Assembly (NCBI RefSeq): GCF_026210795.1
Contig: NC_089437.1
Span: 3,782,001 to 3,846,000 of the forward strand
Direction: 5' to 3'
DNA from: Rhizophagus irregularis
Lineage: Eukaryota > Glomeromycota > Glomeromycetes > Glomerales > Glomeraceae
Length of the DNA: 64,000 nucleotides
Part shown: positions 36,162-44,772 of the stretch, piece after piece
Position numbering within the stretch: position 1 is the first letter of the stretch
Layout: the number at the start of each line of letters is the position of its first letter
Position numbers and translations under genes: made by a program
Notes under the pieces: model-generated
Told to the model about the DNA's origin: nothing
The model's database searches: none
What the model saw: only the letters and a program-made list of their open reading frames with translations

Positions 36162-36670
36162 TGATAACGAAGATTATGGCGCAGTAAAAATCACGTGATT
36201 CAAAAATCAGATGATTAATTAGTAGATCAATCATTATGTAATCAAATAATTTTGTAGATCTGATTAACGTTACAATTGTTATTTTTGTTATTTATATTAT
36301 TTATGTTATTTTTATTATTTTTATTATTTCTTTTATTTATTACATTTATTTTATTTACTTTATTTATTTTAGTTATATTATTTTCTTTATATTTTATTTT
36401 TATATAAATATCTTTTGATTTTTCTTAAATTAAAGTGTGTGTCAGTGTGTCAGTGTGTCAGTGTGTCAGATAGATAGAAAATAGATAGTATAAGTTAGGG
36501 ATTAACTTGTATTAACTATTTAATAAACTCTTATATTAAAAACGAACTGTGATTGTGTTATATTTTGCATATTGTGTTTTTGCGTGTCTTGCTGATATAA
36601 ACTACGTTATAGCTATTGACTCCCTAACGTTTAGTTATAGTTGACAGAGTCTGAGACGGACCTGTTAACA
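36162..36670 (+). repeat. 5' LTR
   Basis: Begins TGATAACGAAG and ends CCTGTTAACA. A T-rich central part is followed by TATATAAATA (about 36400-36410, possible promoter), a GTGTCA repeat (36440-36470) and AATAAA-type words (36521-36526). The copy at 44264-44772 is the partner. Confidence 0.95.
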
Positions 36671-36673
36671 AAG

Positions 36674-36691
36674 TGGCTGATTCCTGCCAGG
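36674..36691 (+). promoter_or_regulatory. Likely primer binding site
   Basis: TGGCTGATTCCTGCC starts three bases after the LTR end. Its complement ends in CCA as a tRNA 3' end would; the tRNA was not identified. Confidence 0.4.
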
Positions 36692-36704
36692 TCATAAGAG
36701 ATTT

Positions 36705-38351
36705 ATGACCATACAAGATCATTTCGAACAACAATTACAATTAACTACTCGCCATACTGCTCAACATCTTTCAAATATAAATCCACCTACTACTGTAGAT
36801 CATTCTTGTCGTATCTGTTATCCTCCACCTCTTGTTTTACCACCTGCCTTTCAAAATTTCTGGAATTGGATTAGTAACTACTTCTTTGCAGTTAGTTATA
36901 CCTCCTACACTATAAGGGCTTTACCTATCTTCTGTCAAGCATTTCAATTAGATAACAATAGAATCAAAGGACTCCAAGTTTTAATCCTATCTAATAAACT
37001 ACTTTTTAGTATTAGATACCAGCAAAGACCTGATTCTATCAGAAATCTAGTATTTTTCTTCTTCAATCTTACTCATAGAACAAACTATTTTAATAATCCT
37101 GTTACACCTCAATTAGTTGCTCAACTTAACACTGATATCCAAACTGAAAGAAATAATAACCCTAATAATCTCATAGATAACCCTCCTGTTTATAATCAAA
37201 ATATGGCTGACGAAGCTGCTATCACCAATGCTTTGCAAACTGTTTTTGGTAATAATGCTGCCAATCTTTTCGGCAGAGGAAGTAATATTGCAAAAATTGA
37301 ACCCTTTTCTGGAAAAGAAGATGAAGATCCTATCGAATGGTTAGCTATTTTTGAAAAGGCTGCTGCTACTAATGGTTGGACTACTCCTGAGAGAAAACTA
37401 GCAGTTGCAGCTTCTTATTTAAGAGGTGCTGCATCTGATTGGTATGATACTAATTCTGCTACAATAGGTAACCACTGGGAATCTGGACAAAACACTGGCA
37501 ATAATTTTACAGACCTTTTTAAAAAATATTTTGCAAATGATACTCGCAAAAATAAATGGTATCAGGAATTACTCACCTTAAGACAAGGTAGTAATGAAAC
37601 AGTAGATGATTATGCCGCTAAATTCCAAAGGTTATTAAAGAGAGTTGATACTACCAATGCTATTCCTGATGCTCAGAAAATTAGAATGTTCCTTTTTGGA
37701 TTAACTCCTACTATCACTCCTATGGTACATTTACAAGATGCTAATACTTTATCTGATGTCATTGGTAATGCAAGAAAAGTTGAAACTGGATTAAATTACG
37801 CACATTTAGGACCAAGTGTTACTGGAATTGCTACTAAAGTAGCTACTGTATCAACCACACCTGCAAAAACTGAAAGTCCTCAAATGGAAGCAATTGAAGC
37901 ATTAACTCAACAAATGCAGAAACTTTCACTTAACTATGCAAATTTATCTAGTGCTTTATTAGCTCAAACTCAACCCATTCAACCACAACCTGTTAGAAGA
38001 ATCCAACCTGCGAGATATACTCAACCAAATAATTTAACCCAAACTTTCAGACCTAATAGACCCAGAACTGATATAAGAGATATCAAATGCTATAGATGTG
38101 GAGAAAAAGGACATTACGCTAGAGATTGTATGTCAGAAAGAAATGCAAGAAGACCTCAAAGAAGAGATGCTCATTATTTGGAAACATATGAAGAAACTTA
38201 TGATTCTTATGATAATTATTATGAAGATGAATATTATCAAGATTATTACGATGACAATTATGAGGAAGCTGAAGCCTATGTCACTACTCGTTCGTTAGAT
38301 CTCAACCAACCACTAACTATAGGCCAAAACCTAAACAACCAAGAGCTGTAG
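36705..38351 (+). CDS. gag: Gag polyprotein of the Ty3/gypsy element
   Basis: 548 codons as read. Residues about 200-355 are a retrotransposon Gag core (FSGKEDEDPIEWLAIFEKA, AASYLRGAASDWYD, LLTLRQGSNETVDDYAAKFQ, RMFLFGLTPTI), which forms the particle shell. A CCHC knuckle (CYRCGEKGHYARDC, about 462-475) binds the RNA. The C-terminus is acidic and Tyr-rich. The last about 20 residues are probably out of frame: the neighbouring frame continues as PKPKQPRAVENIISSESQQ to 38644, so a one-base change near 38290 likely truncates Gag. The long N-terminal extension before the Gag core (about 190 residues) is unusual and has no recognised domain. Confidence 0.85.
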   Translation: MTIQDHFEQQLQLTTRHTAQHLSNINPPTTVDHSCRICYPPPLVLPPAFQNFWNWISNYFFAVSYTSYTIRALPIFCQAFQLDNNRIKGLQVLILSNKLLFSIRYQQRPDSIRNLVFFFFNLTHRTNYFNNPVTPQLVAQLNTDIQTERNNNPNNLIDNPPVYNQNMADEAAITNALQTVFGNNAANLFGRGSNIAKIEPFSGKEDEDPIEWLAIFEKAAATNGWTTPERKLAVAASYLRGAASDWYDTNSATIGNHWESGQNTGNNFTDLFKKYFANDTRKNKWYQELLTLRQGSNETVDDYAAKFQRLLKRVDTTNAIPDAQKIRMFLFGLTPTITPMVHLQDANTLSDVIGNARKVETGLNYAHLGPSVTGIATKVATVSTTPAKTESPQMEAIEALTQQMQKLSLNYANLSSALLAQTQPIQPQPVRRIQPARYTQPNNLTQTFRPNRPRTDIRDIKCYRCGEKGHYARDCMSERNARRPQRRDAHYLETYEETYDSYDNYYEDEYYQDYYDDNYEEAEAYVTTRSLDLNQPLTIGQNLNNQEL

Positions 38352-41059
38352 AAAATATTATTTCATCTGAATCACAACAAGAACAGAGATTGAGAAGACC
38401 CCAACCAAGACAAAATATCAATATTCCAATGGATGAAGTTATTGAAACAACTGCTACTCCTGCTGTTCCACCAAAAAGAACTGTTAAAAGAACCCCAAGA
38501 ATGCCCTCAATTATTGAACAGATGCCTCCTTATCGCATTTCAGATGACATATTAAATATGCCATCTTCAGCAAAGATTGGACAACTTTTGAAATATAACG
38601 ACCAAAAGAAAGATTTTGCCAGAATTTTGAGAAGACACACCTAAGACTCCAAGAAAACTAACTATGTAGATAGAATATCAAGATTTCGGAAGGAAGAGGT
38701 GATACTAGAGACACCACTGCTGTGAAATGTGCAGTGAGAATTAAAGGAGATCCTGTTTATGCAATTTTAGATTCAGGAGCTGCTGTTTGTGTTATCACCA
38801 AATCTCTTGCTCGAAAGTTGAGATTGGAAATCACTAAACCCTCCAACACTATTGTAAAGTACATGCAGATGGGACAAGAAACAGAGCCTTAGGACAAATA
38901 GAAAAAGTACCTATAGTAATTCAAACTCTCCTTATCCCTACCACTTTCCATGTTATTGACTCAAAGGATGAAACCCTACTCTTGAGGAACTGACTGGTTT
39001 AGGCGTACCAGAGCTGTACTTGATTTCAATAATAAATCAGTTCAATTGACTTTCCTAGCTAAAACTATTCTTGCACCTATTTCAATTCATATTGGAGAAG
39101 TTCCCAGATATGTATCTTTCCAAGAAGAAGAAATTGACAATGAAATAGACGAAATTTTTGATGAATATGAGTATGAGGATAACCTAATTGAAAAAGAGAT
39201 TCACCTTCTTAATAGCGAATCAAGTGAAGATGAAGAAATATGGGAACAATGGTATCGACAACCACTAAACTATAACCCTTGGGATGAAAAGGAGGAAATT
39301 CCTGACCAATATAATTTATTAGAAGATATTTTAAATGATTACCTAACTGAAGATGATGAAGATAAAACTGATAATCCTGCACTATTCTTAGCTCAAGCAG
39401 AAAAAAGGAAATGAGTGGAATATCCAAAAAGACCTACATGTTGGACCGCTTACAGATCATCAACAGACACGATTCCAACAAGTATTGAACAACAATGAAG
39501 ATATTTGTGCAAAGAGCCAGACTGATATTGGGAGAACTGGATTAATTAAACATCAAATCCACACTGGAGACGCTGCACCTCAAGCAAGAAGTCCCTACAG
39601 AACTAACCCTAAGAAGAAAGAATTCCTTAGAGAAGAAATAAAGAAGTTGGAACAACAAGGAATGATAAAGAAATCCATGAGCCCATGGGCTGCACCAGTA
39701 GTAATAGTAGACAAGAAAGGAGGAGACCTGCGAATGTGTGTTGATTATAGACCGCTCAATAAAGTTACAAAACCTGACGCATATCCCTTACCTCGTATCG
39801 ACGATTTGCTTGAATCCTTCAGAACTGCTAATTGGTTCTCTACATTAGACCTTGCTAGTGGCTTTTGGCAAGTGGAAATGGATCCTAAAGACAAGGAAAA
39901 AACAGCTTTTATAACAGATTTTGGATTATATGAATTTAACGTCATGCCTTTTGGATTGAGGAATGCTTCCAGAACCTTCGCAAAGGTTAATGAACTATGT
40001 ATTACAAGAGTTTTTGGGAAAATTCGTGGCTGTTTATTTAGATGACATAATTATTTACTCAAAGACCTTTGAACAACATCTGGATAATATTACTCAAGTT
40101 TTCCAAGCGCTCAGAAATGCTAATTTAAAAATTAAGCTGAAGAAATGTTATTTTTGCCTTCCTAGTATTGCTTTCCTTGGACATATCGTAGGAAGAGATG
40201 GTATAAGAGTTGATCCTTCAAAAATAGAGAAGATTAGAAATTTTCCTGCACCCACCTCTCGTTACTGAAATTAGATCGGTTTTAGGATTATTCTCCTATT
40301 ACAGAAAATTTATCAAGGATTTTTCTAAAATTGCGAAGCCTATCTCTAAGTTATTACAAAAAGAAACTCCATTTCAATGGACAGAGAAGCAACAGAAAGC
40401 ATTTGAACACCTGAAAGAAAGATTAATCTCAGCACCTATTTTGAGGTATCCCGACTTTGAACAACCTTTTATTTTATATACTGATGCTTCTGGAACAGGA
40501 TTAGGAGCTGTACTCTCTCAAAAAGATAAAGAAGGAAAAGAATATGTAGTTGCTTATGCAAGTAGAAGTTTAAATAAACATGAACAAAACTATGCTGTAA
40601 CAGACCTAGAATGTTTGGCTATTGTATGGGCAATTAATTATTTTCAGCATTATTTAGGATTATTACCTTTCTCAGTAGTTACCTGACCATTCTGCCCTCA
40701 AATGGTTACAAACTTCAAAAATTCCAACTGGAAGGAGAGCGAGATGGATTATGCAACTACAGCAATATGATTTTACTATTCAGCATAGAGCTGGAAAAGC
40801 CAATGCCAATGCAGATGCTCTCTCAAGAATTAATCCAACAGAAGAACCTATTAATTCAGCTGAATGTTTTCTAGCAATTATTGGCGAAGAAAAGAATATT
40901 TATGAAGTACAAAATGATGGATATAGTAGACCACAAAGAATTCCTAAGAAATTCAACATTATTCAACCTGAATTTAAACCTGAATATTTAATTAATGAAC
41001 CATTTTGGGAACACTCTCAAAGGAAATATCGATTTAATTTCTTTTCCCATCTTTATTAA
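38352..41059 (+). pseudogene. pol: Pol part: protease, reverse transcriptase and RNase H, multiply frameshifted
   Basis: Aspartic protease motif AILDSGAAVCVITK (Asp codon at 38770-38772). The acidic linker (39046-39414) is followed by reverse transcriptase from 39485: GMIKKSMSPWAAPVVIVDKK, MCVDYRPLNKVT, FSTLDLASGFWQ, FNVMPFGLRNA, then in another frame YLDDIIIYSK, the catalytic Asp pair (about 40038-40065). RNase H begins at 40441 (YTDASGTGLGAVLSQ) and includes DHSALKWLQTSK, but in another frame after 40683, ending at a stop at 41057-41059. I count about eight single-base frame changes (near 38290, 38645, 38890, 38970, 39410, 39990, 40258, 40683), so no complete enzyme is encoded as written. 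It copied the element's RNA into DNA. Confidence 0.85.
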
Positions 41060-41179
41060 ATTTTCTTTTTTTTTTACTTTATTATTTATTATTATTTATT
41101 TATTATCTATATAATTATCCAATTCAATTATTAACCAATTAAAACAACAAAACCTTTAATAATAATCAATCAAAACAAT

Positions 41180-42475
41180 ATGGAACTACAACAATACCAA
41201 AACCTTTATCAATATTTACAATCACAACAACTACCACCAAGTTTAACAACACAACAAAAGCGCAAATTTATTAATTTTTCTAAAAATTTTATCATCAAAA
41301 ATAACTTTATCTACAAAATAGACAAAAGACAACAAAACAATTTACTTAGAGTAATCAGAAACTATGAAGCAGAACCTGTTCTTTTTATGATGCATAATGA
41401 TCCAACAGCTGGACATTTTGCTACAGATATAATGTTTGAGAAAATACGTTCCAGGTATTACTGGCCTCAAATGTATGAAAATATAAGAGCGTATGTTCAA
41501 GCATGTGATCAATGTCAAAGAAGGGGAAAGTATAAAAGAACAGAACCATTACACCCAATACCTGCCTTTGAACCTTTTTATCAAATTGGAATAGATATAG
41601 TAGGACCTTTACCACGCTCTAAAAAAGGTAATAGATATATTGTAGTCGCAATAGATTATTTAACAAAATGGCCTGAAGCGAAAGCCTTATCAGAAGCTAC
41701 AGCAGAAAATGTTGCTACCTTTATTTATGAAAATATTATTTGTCAACATGGATGTCCTTCAAGAATTTTATCAGATAGAGGATCTCATTTCAATAATAAA
41801 ATGATCGACAGTCTTACCCAGCGATTTCAAATTAAACATCATTTTTCTACTCCTTATCATCCACAAACAAATGGATTAGTGGAACGATTTAATAGAACAC
41901 TATGCGAAGCTTTAGCAAAAACTGCAACAGATACTGATGAATGGGATTTATTTATCGCACCAATTTTATTTGCATATAGAACCAGTAAAAATTCTTCAAC
42001 AAAAATAGAACCTTTCTTTTTAGTATATGGACGATCAGCAAAATTACCAATAGATAATGATGATAATTTGTGTAATAATTCTGATACTTTATTAAAACGT
42101 GTCAAACATTTAATTGATTTGTTTACCACACAAATCAGAGAAGAGGCACGTGTGCAGATCAATAAATCACAGCAGAAACAAAAGGATCGACATGATGCAA
42201 AATTAAAGAAAAATATTTCTTACCAAATAGGAGACAAAGTTCTTTATTTTAATGCAGCTAAAGAAAAACAATGGTCTGGAAAATTAGACCCTAAATGGAA
42301 AGGACCATTTTACATCCATCAAGTTTTATTAAATGGATCATACAAATTAAGAACTTTGGAAGGACGAGTTTTAATAACTCCAGTTAATGGAACGTTACTT
42401 AAATTATATCATGATCGACAAAATTGGCAACCTATGGTTGTTATAAATAATATAAAAAGACTAGACGTTCAGTAA
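41180..42475 (+). CDS. int: Integrase of the Ty3/gypsy element, separate intact ORF
   Basis: 431 codons, uninterrupted. Residues about 70-120 carry the HHCC zinc domain (HNDPTAGHF ... CDQCQRRGK). The catalytic core has DIVGPLP (first Asp), ILSDRGSHF (second Asp) and HPQTNGLVERFNRT (Glu). The C-terminus ends with a GPF-type module (WKGPFYIHQVLLNGSYKLRT) and no chromodomain is seen. About 120 bp with stops separates it from RNase H, and it starts at its own ATG after an A/C-rich leader, so either the polyprotein was split or the frame is broken upstream. It would join the DNA copy to the genome. It is the only fully open pol module. Confidence 0.88.
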   Translation: MELQQYQNLYQYLQSQQLPPSLTTQQKRKFINFSKNFIIKNNFIYKIDKRQQNNLLRVIRNYEAEPVLFMMHNDPTAGHFATDIMFEKIRSRYYWPQMYENIRAYVQACDQCQRRGKYKRTEPLHPIPAFEPFYQIGIDIVGPLPRSKKGNRYIVVAIDYLTKWPEAKALSEATAENVATFIYENIICQHGCPSRILSDRGSHFNNKMIDSLTQRFQIKHHFSTPYHPQTNGLVERFNRTLCEALAKTATDTDEWDLFIAPILFAYRTSKNSSTKIEPFFLVYGRSAKLPIDNDDNLCNNSDTLLKRVKHLIDLFTTQIREEARVQINKSQQKQKDRHDAKLKKNISYQIGDKVLYFNAAKEKQWSGKLDPKWKGPFYIHQVLLNGSYKLRTLEGRVLITPVNGTLLKLYHDRQNWQPMVVINNIKRLDVQ

Positions 42476-42494
42476 ATAAGAAATAATTTTCAAA

Positions 42495-42896
42495 ATGACT
42501 CCAGTAGATATTTTCAACGATTTAATGGAAATTGAACCAATAGAAATAATTTTTCCTGTAGATCCTGTAAATGGCGAATCATCATCAGACCAAAAATTTA
42601 TCCAATACTATCAATTATTACAAAGATATTCACGACTAAAAAGGAGACAATACACTTTATTTTATGCTTATAAACTTGGACAATTATTAGAAAATCAAAT
42701 ATTATCACGTGCTCAGAAAACTTTATTTAGATCTAGAATGACGACACACTTTTATCAAGGATGTATTAGAACCTATCATATTTTTCTTAATATAGGAGTA
42801 GAACAAATATTCAGAACAAAATCAGTAACTTTTATGATGTTGAAAAAGTTAAAGTCACAAGAATTTCGATTATTATGTGGAGCTGAATTTAGTTAA
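42495..42896 (+). CDS. Extra ORF downstream of integrase, 133 aa, unknown
   Basis: Starts 17 nt after the integrase stop at MTPVDIFNDLMEIEPIEIIF. The acidic N-terminus is followed by a basic/aromatic helical part (FIQYYQLLQRYSRLKRRQYT, then LFYAYKLGQLLENQIL). No Cys motif, signal or known domain. It is intact and close to the integrase, so co-transcription is likely. Typical Ty3/gypsy elements lack a gene here; when present, such third ORFs have varied functions. It could be an accessory gene of this lineage or a captured host fragment. Confidence 0.55.
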   Translation: MTPVDIFNDLMEIEPIEIIFPVDPVNGESSSDQKFIQYYQLLQRYSRLKRRQYTLFYAYKLGQLLENQILSRAQKTLFRSRMTTHFYQGCIRTYHIFLNIGVEQIFRTKSVTFMMLKKLKSQEFRLLCGAEFS

Positions 42897-43154
42897 TGAT
42901 AATCCTTAAAATCGATAAATTAATCGTGAATGATTGACAAAATTAGAAATCAATGACGATCGACAAATCAAATTAGTTTTTATGTTGAACAAACTGATCA
43001 AAAATGATCAGCATGAATATGCGACTCAATGCCCCAGAAAATTTACAAAATTTTATAAAAAAAAAAAAAAAAAAAAAAATTTTTTTTATCATATATATAT
43101 TATATTTACTATATAACGAAATAATAAAAGATGATTACATAATAGAAAAGAAAA

Positions 43155-43861
43155 TTATACGGAAGAAGGAGGATTACGAGAATTATTTCTATTTCTAAGC
43201 AAAACTATTATCTCTTCGGCCCTATGGTGCGCAGCATTCCTTTCTCGACGCAATCTATTGCAATCTTCTTTCAAAGCTAAAATCTGTCGACGAAAAGCAA
43301 GATGTTCATTTACCCTCTCATTTTTAAGCCGTTGAATAAAATCATCACGCTCTTGAATATCATTTAACATAATCTCATTCTCGGCAACCAGTTGATATTG
43401 TTCAGAACTGGAAAGGGGAGGAGGAGGAGCTTGTTGTTGTTCAACTAATTCGTCACGTGACGAAGCTTCTTGGAGTTGCTCCTGGAGCGACGATAATTGT
43501 TGTTGCAGTTGTTGAACTTGTTGTTGAAGTTCTTGCCGCACCTGAGATTCTTGAGAAGATTTTATAATCGAAAAAAATCTTCTCGGACTTGTACTTCCTC
43601 CTGAAGTTCTTGAACTTCTTGACGTAGTTGAATTATTTCTTCACGAAGTTCCCTGTTTTGAAGAAAAAATTCAGAGGCCACTCGAACTGCCCTTTGTGAT
43701 AATTTTTGCGTTTCCTTTCCTTCTTCTTTTTCTTTCTTAGATTTGCGAACAAAAAACTGCTTATTATGGTTTTTTTGAGAACTACATTTATTTTTCTTTT
43801 TAGTTAGTCTGATACGTTCTCTTGGCGTAGATTTCTGGTTATTGTATTTCTTGTATACCAT
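43155..43861 (-). pseudogene. Antisense coiled-coil ORF inside the retrotransposon, one frameshift
   Basis: On the minus strand the frame starts at MVYKKYNNQKSTPRERIRLT (43861) with a Lys/Arg-rich N-terminus. It then shows heptad-like ELREEIIQLRQEVQELQEEV up to a stop at 43562. The continuing frame gives QVRQELQQQVQQLQQQLSSL with LQEQLQEASSRDELVE, a PPPPL stretch, and IMLNDIQERDDFIQRLKNER, ending at 43155. The two halves are separated by a one-base change at a 7-T run (about 43545-43555). It thus resembles a basic-plus-coiled-coil protein of about 235 residues transcribed opposite to the retrotransposon. No catalytic domain. It may be a real antisense gene now broken, or intact with a homopolymer error in the sequence. 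Confidence 0.5.
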
Positions 43862-44250
43862 GATGACGAGAAAAGAAAGGAGACGAGAAAAATCTTAATT
43901 AGGTTACCAGATTTTCAACATTTATGGAAAAAAAAAAAAACTTACAACAATTTTCTGATGATTTACCAGCCCATCCCGATCCCATAATTCATGATTTTCT
44001 TTTAAATTGATAATGAATTTCTTCCCAGGATCGATGTCACCCGTGTCCCCTGATCATTTGATAGCCACATTTGAGAAGGCTAATACCTTAGCTTTACATG
44101 GACTTTGGTTCGTGTCCCTTTCGAGGGCCTACTGTTTTGGTATTACATGGATGACCAGTTTTTTTCATTTACTAGCAGGTTGGGAGTGAAGTGAAAAGAA
44201 AAGATAAAATTTATTTGGCTTTAATTATTTTTCGTGGGAACTCAAAATTT

Positions 44251-44263
44251 AGTGAGGGAGATT
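44251..44263 (+). promoter_or_regulatory. Likely polypurine tract
   Basis: AGTGAGGGAGATT directly precedes the 3' LTR start (TGATAACG at 44264); such a tract primes second-strand synthesis. Confidence 0.5.
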
Positions 44264-44772
44264 TGATAACGAAGATTATGGCGCAGTAAAAATCACGTGA
44301 TTCAAAAATCAGATGATTAATTAGTAGATCAATCATTATGTAATCAAATAATTTTGTAGATCTGATTAACGTTACAATTGTTATTTTTGTTATTTATATT
44401 ATTTATGTTATTTTTATTATTTTTATTATTTCTTTTATTTATTACATTTATTTTATTTACTTTATTTATTTTAGTTATATTATTTTCTTTATATTTTATT
44501 TTTATATAAATATCTTTTGATTTTTCTTAAATTAAAGTGTGTGTCAGTGTGTGAGTGTGTCAGTGTGTCAGATAGATAGAAAATAGATAGTATAAGTTAG
44601 GGATTAACTTGTATTAACTATTTAATAAACTCTTATATTAAAAACGAACTGTGATTGTGTTATATTTTGTGTATTGTGTTTTTGCGTGTCTTGCTGATAT
44701 AAACTACGTTATAGCTATTGACTCCCTAACGTTTAGTTATAGTTGACAGAGTCTGAGACGGACCTGTTAACA
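44264..44772 (+). repeat. 3' LTR
   Basis: 509 bp, colinear with 36162-36670. Three differences noted: GTGTGAG instead of GTGTCAG near 44552, and GTG instead of GCA near 44669-44671. Confidence 0.95.

Larger units (their letters stand above)
36162..44772 (+). mobile_element. Ty3/gypsy LTR retrotransposon
   Basis: 8611 bp with 509-bp LTRs that differ by about three substitutions, flanked by ACGT (36158-36161 and 44773-44776), a 4-bp target duplication. Order gag, protease, reverse transcriptase, RNase H, integrase is that of Ty3/gypsy. Extra content: a separate ORF after the integrase (42495-42896) and an antisense coiled-coil frame (43155-43861). 43870-44250 has no recognised gene. It interrupts the Helitron gene. 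Confidence 0.95.

Noticed and set aside
44007-44189. 60-codon ORF near the 3' LTR
   Set aside because: No recognisable domain, both strands equally open, likely chance.
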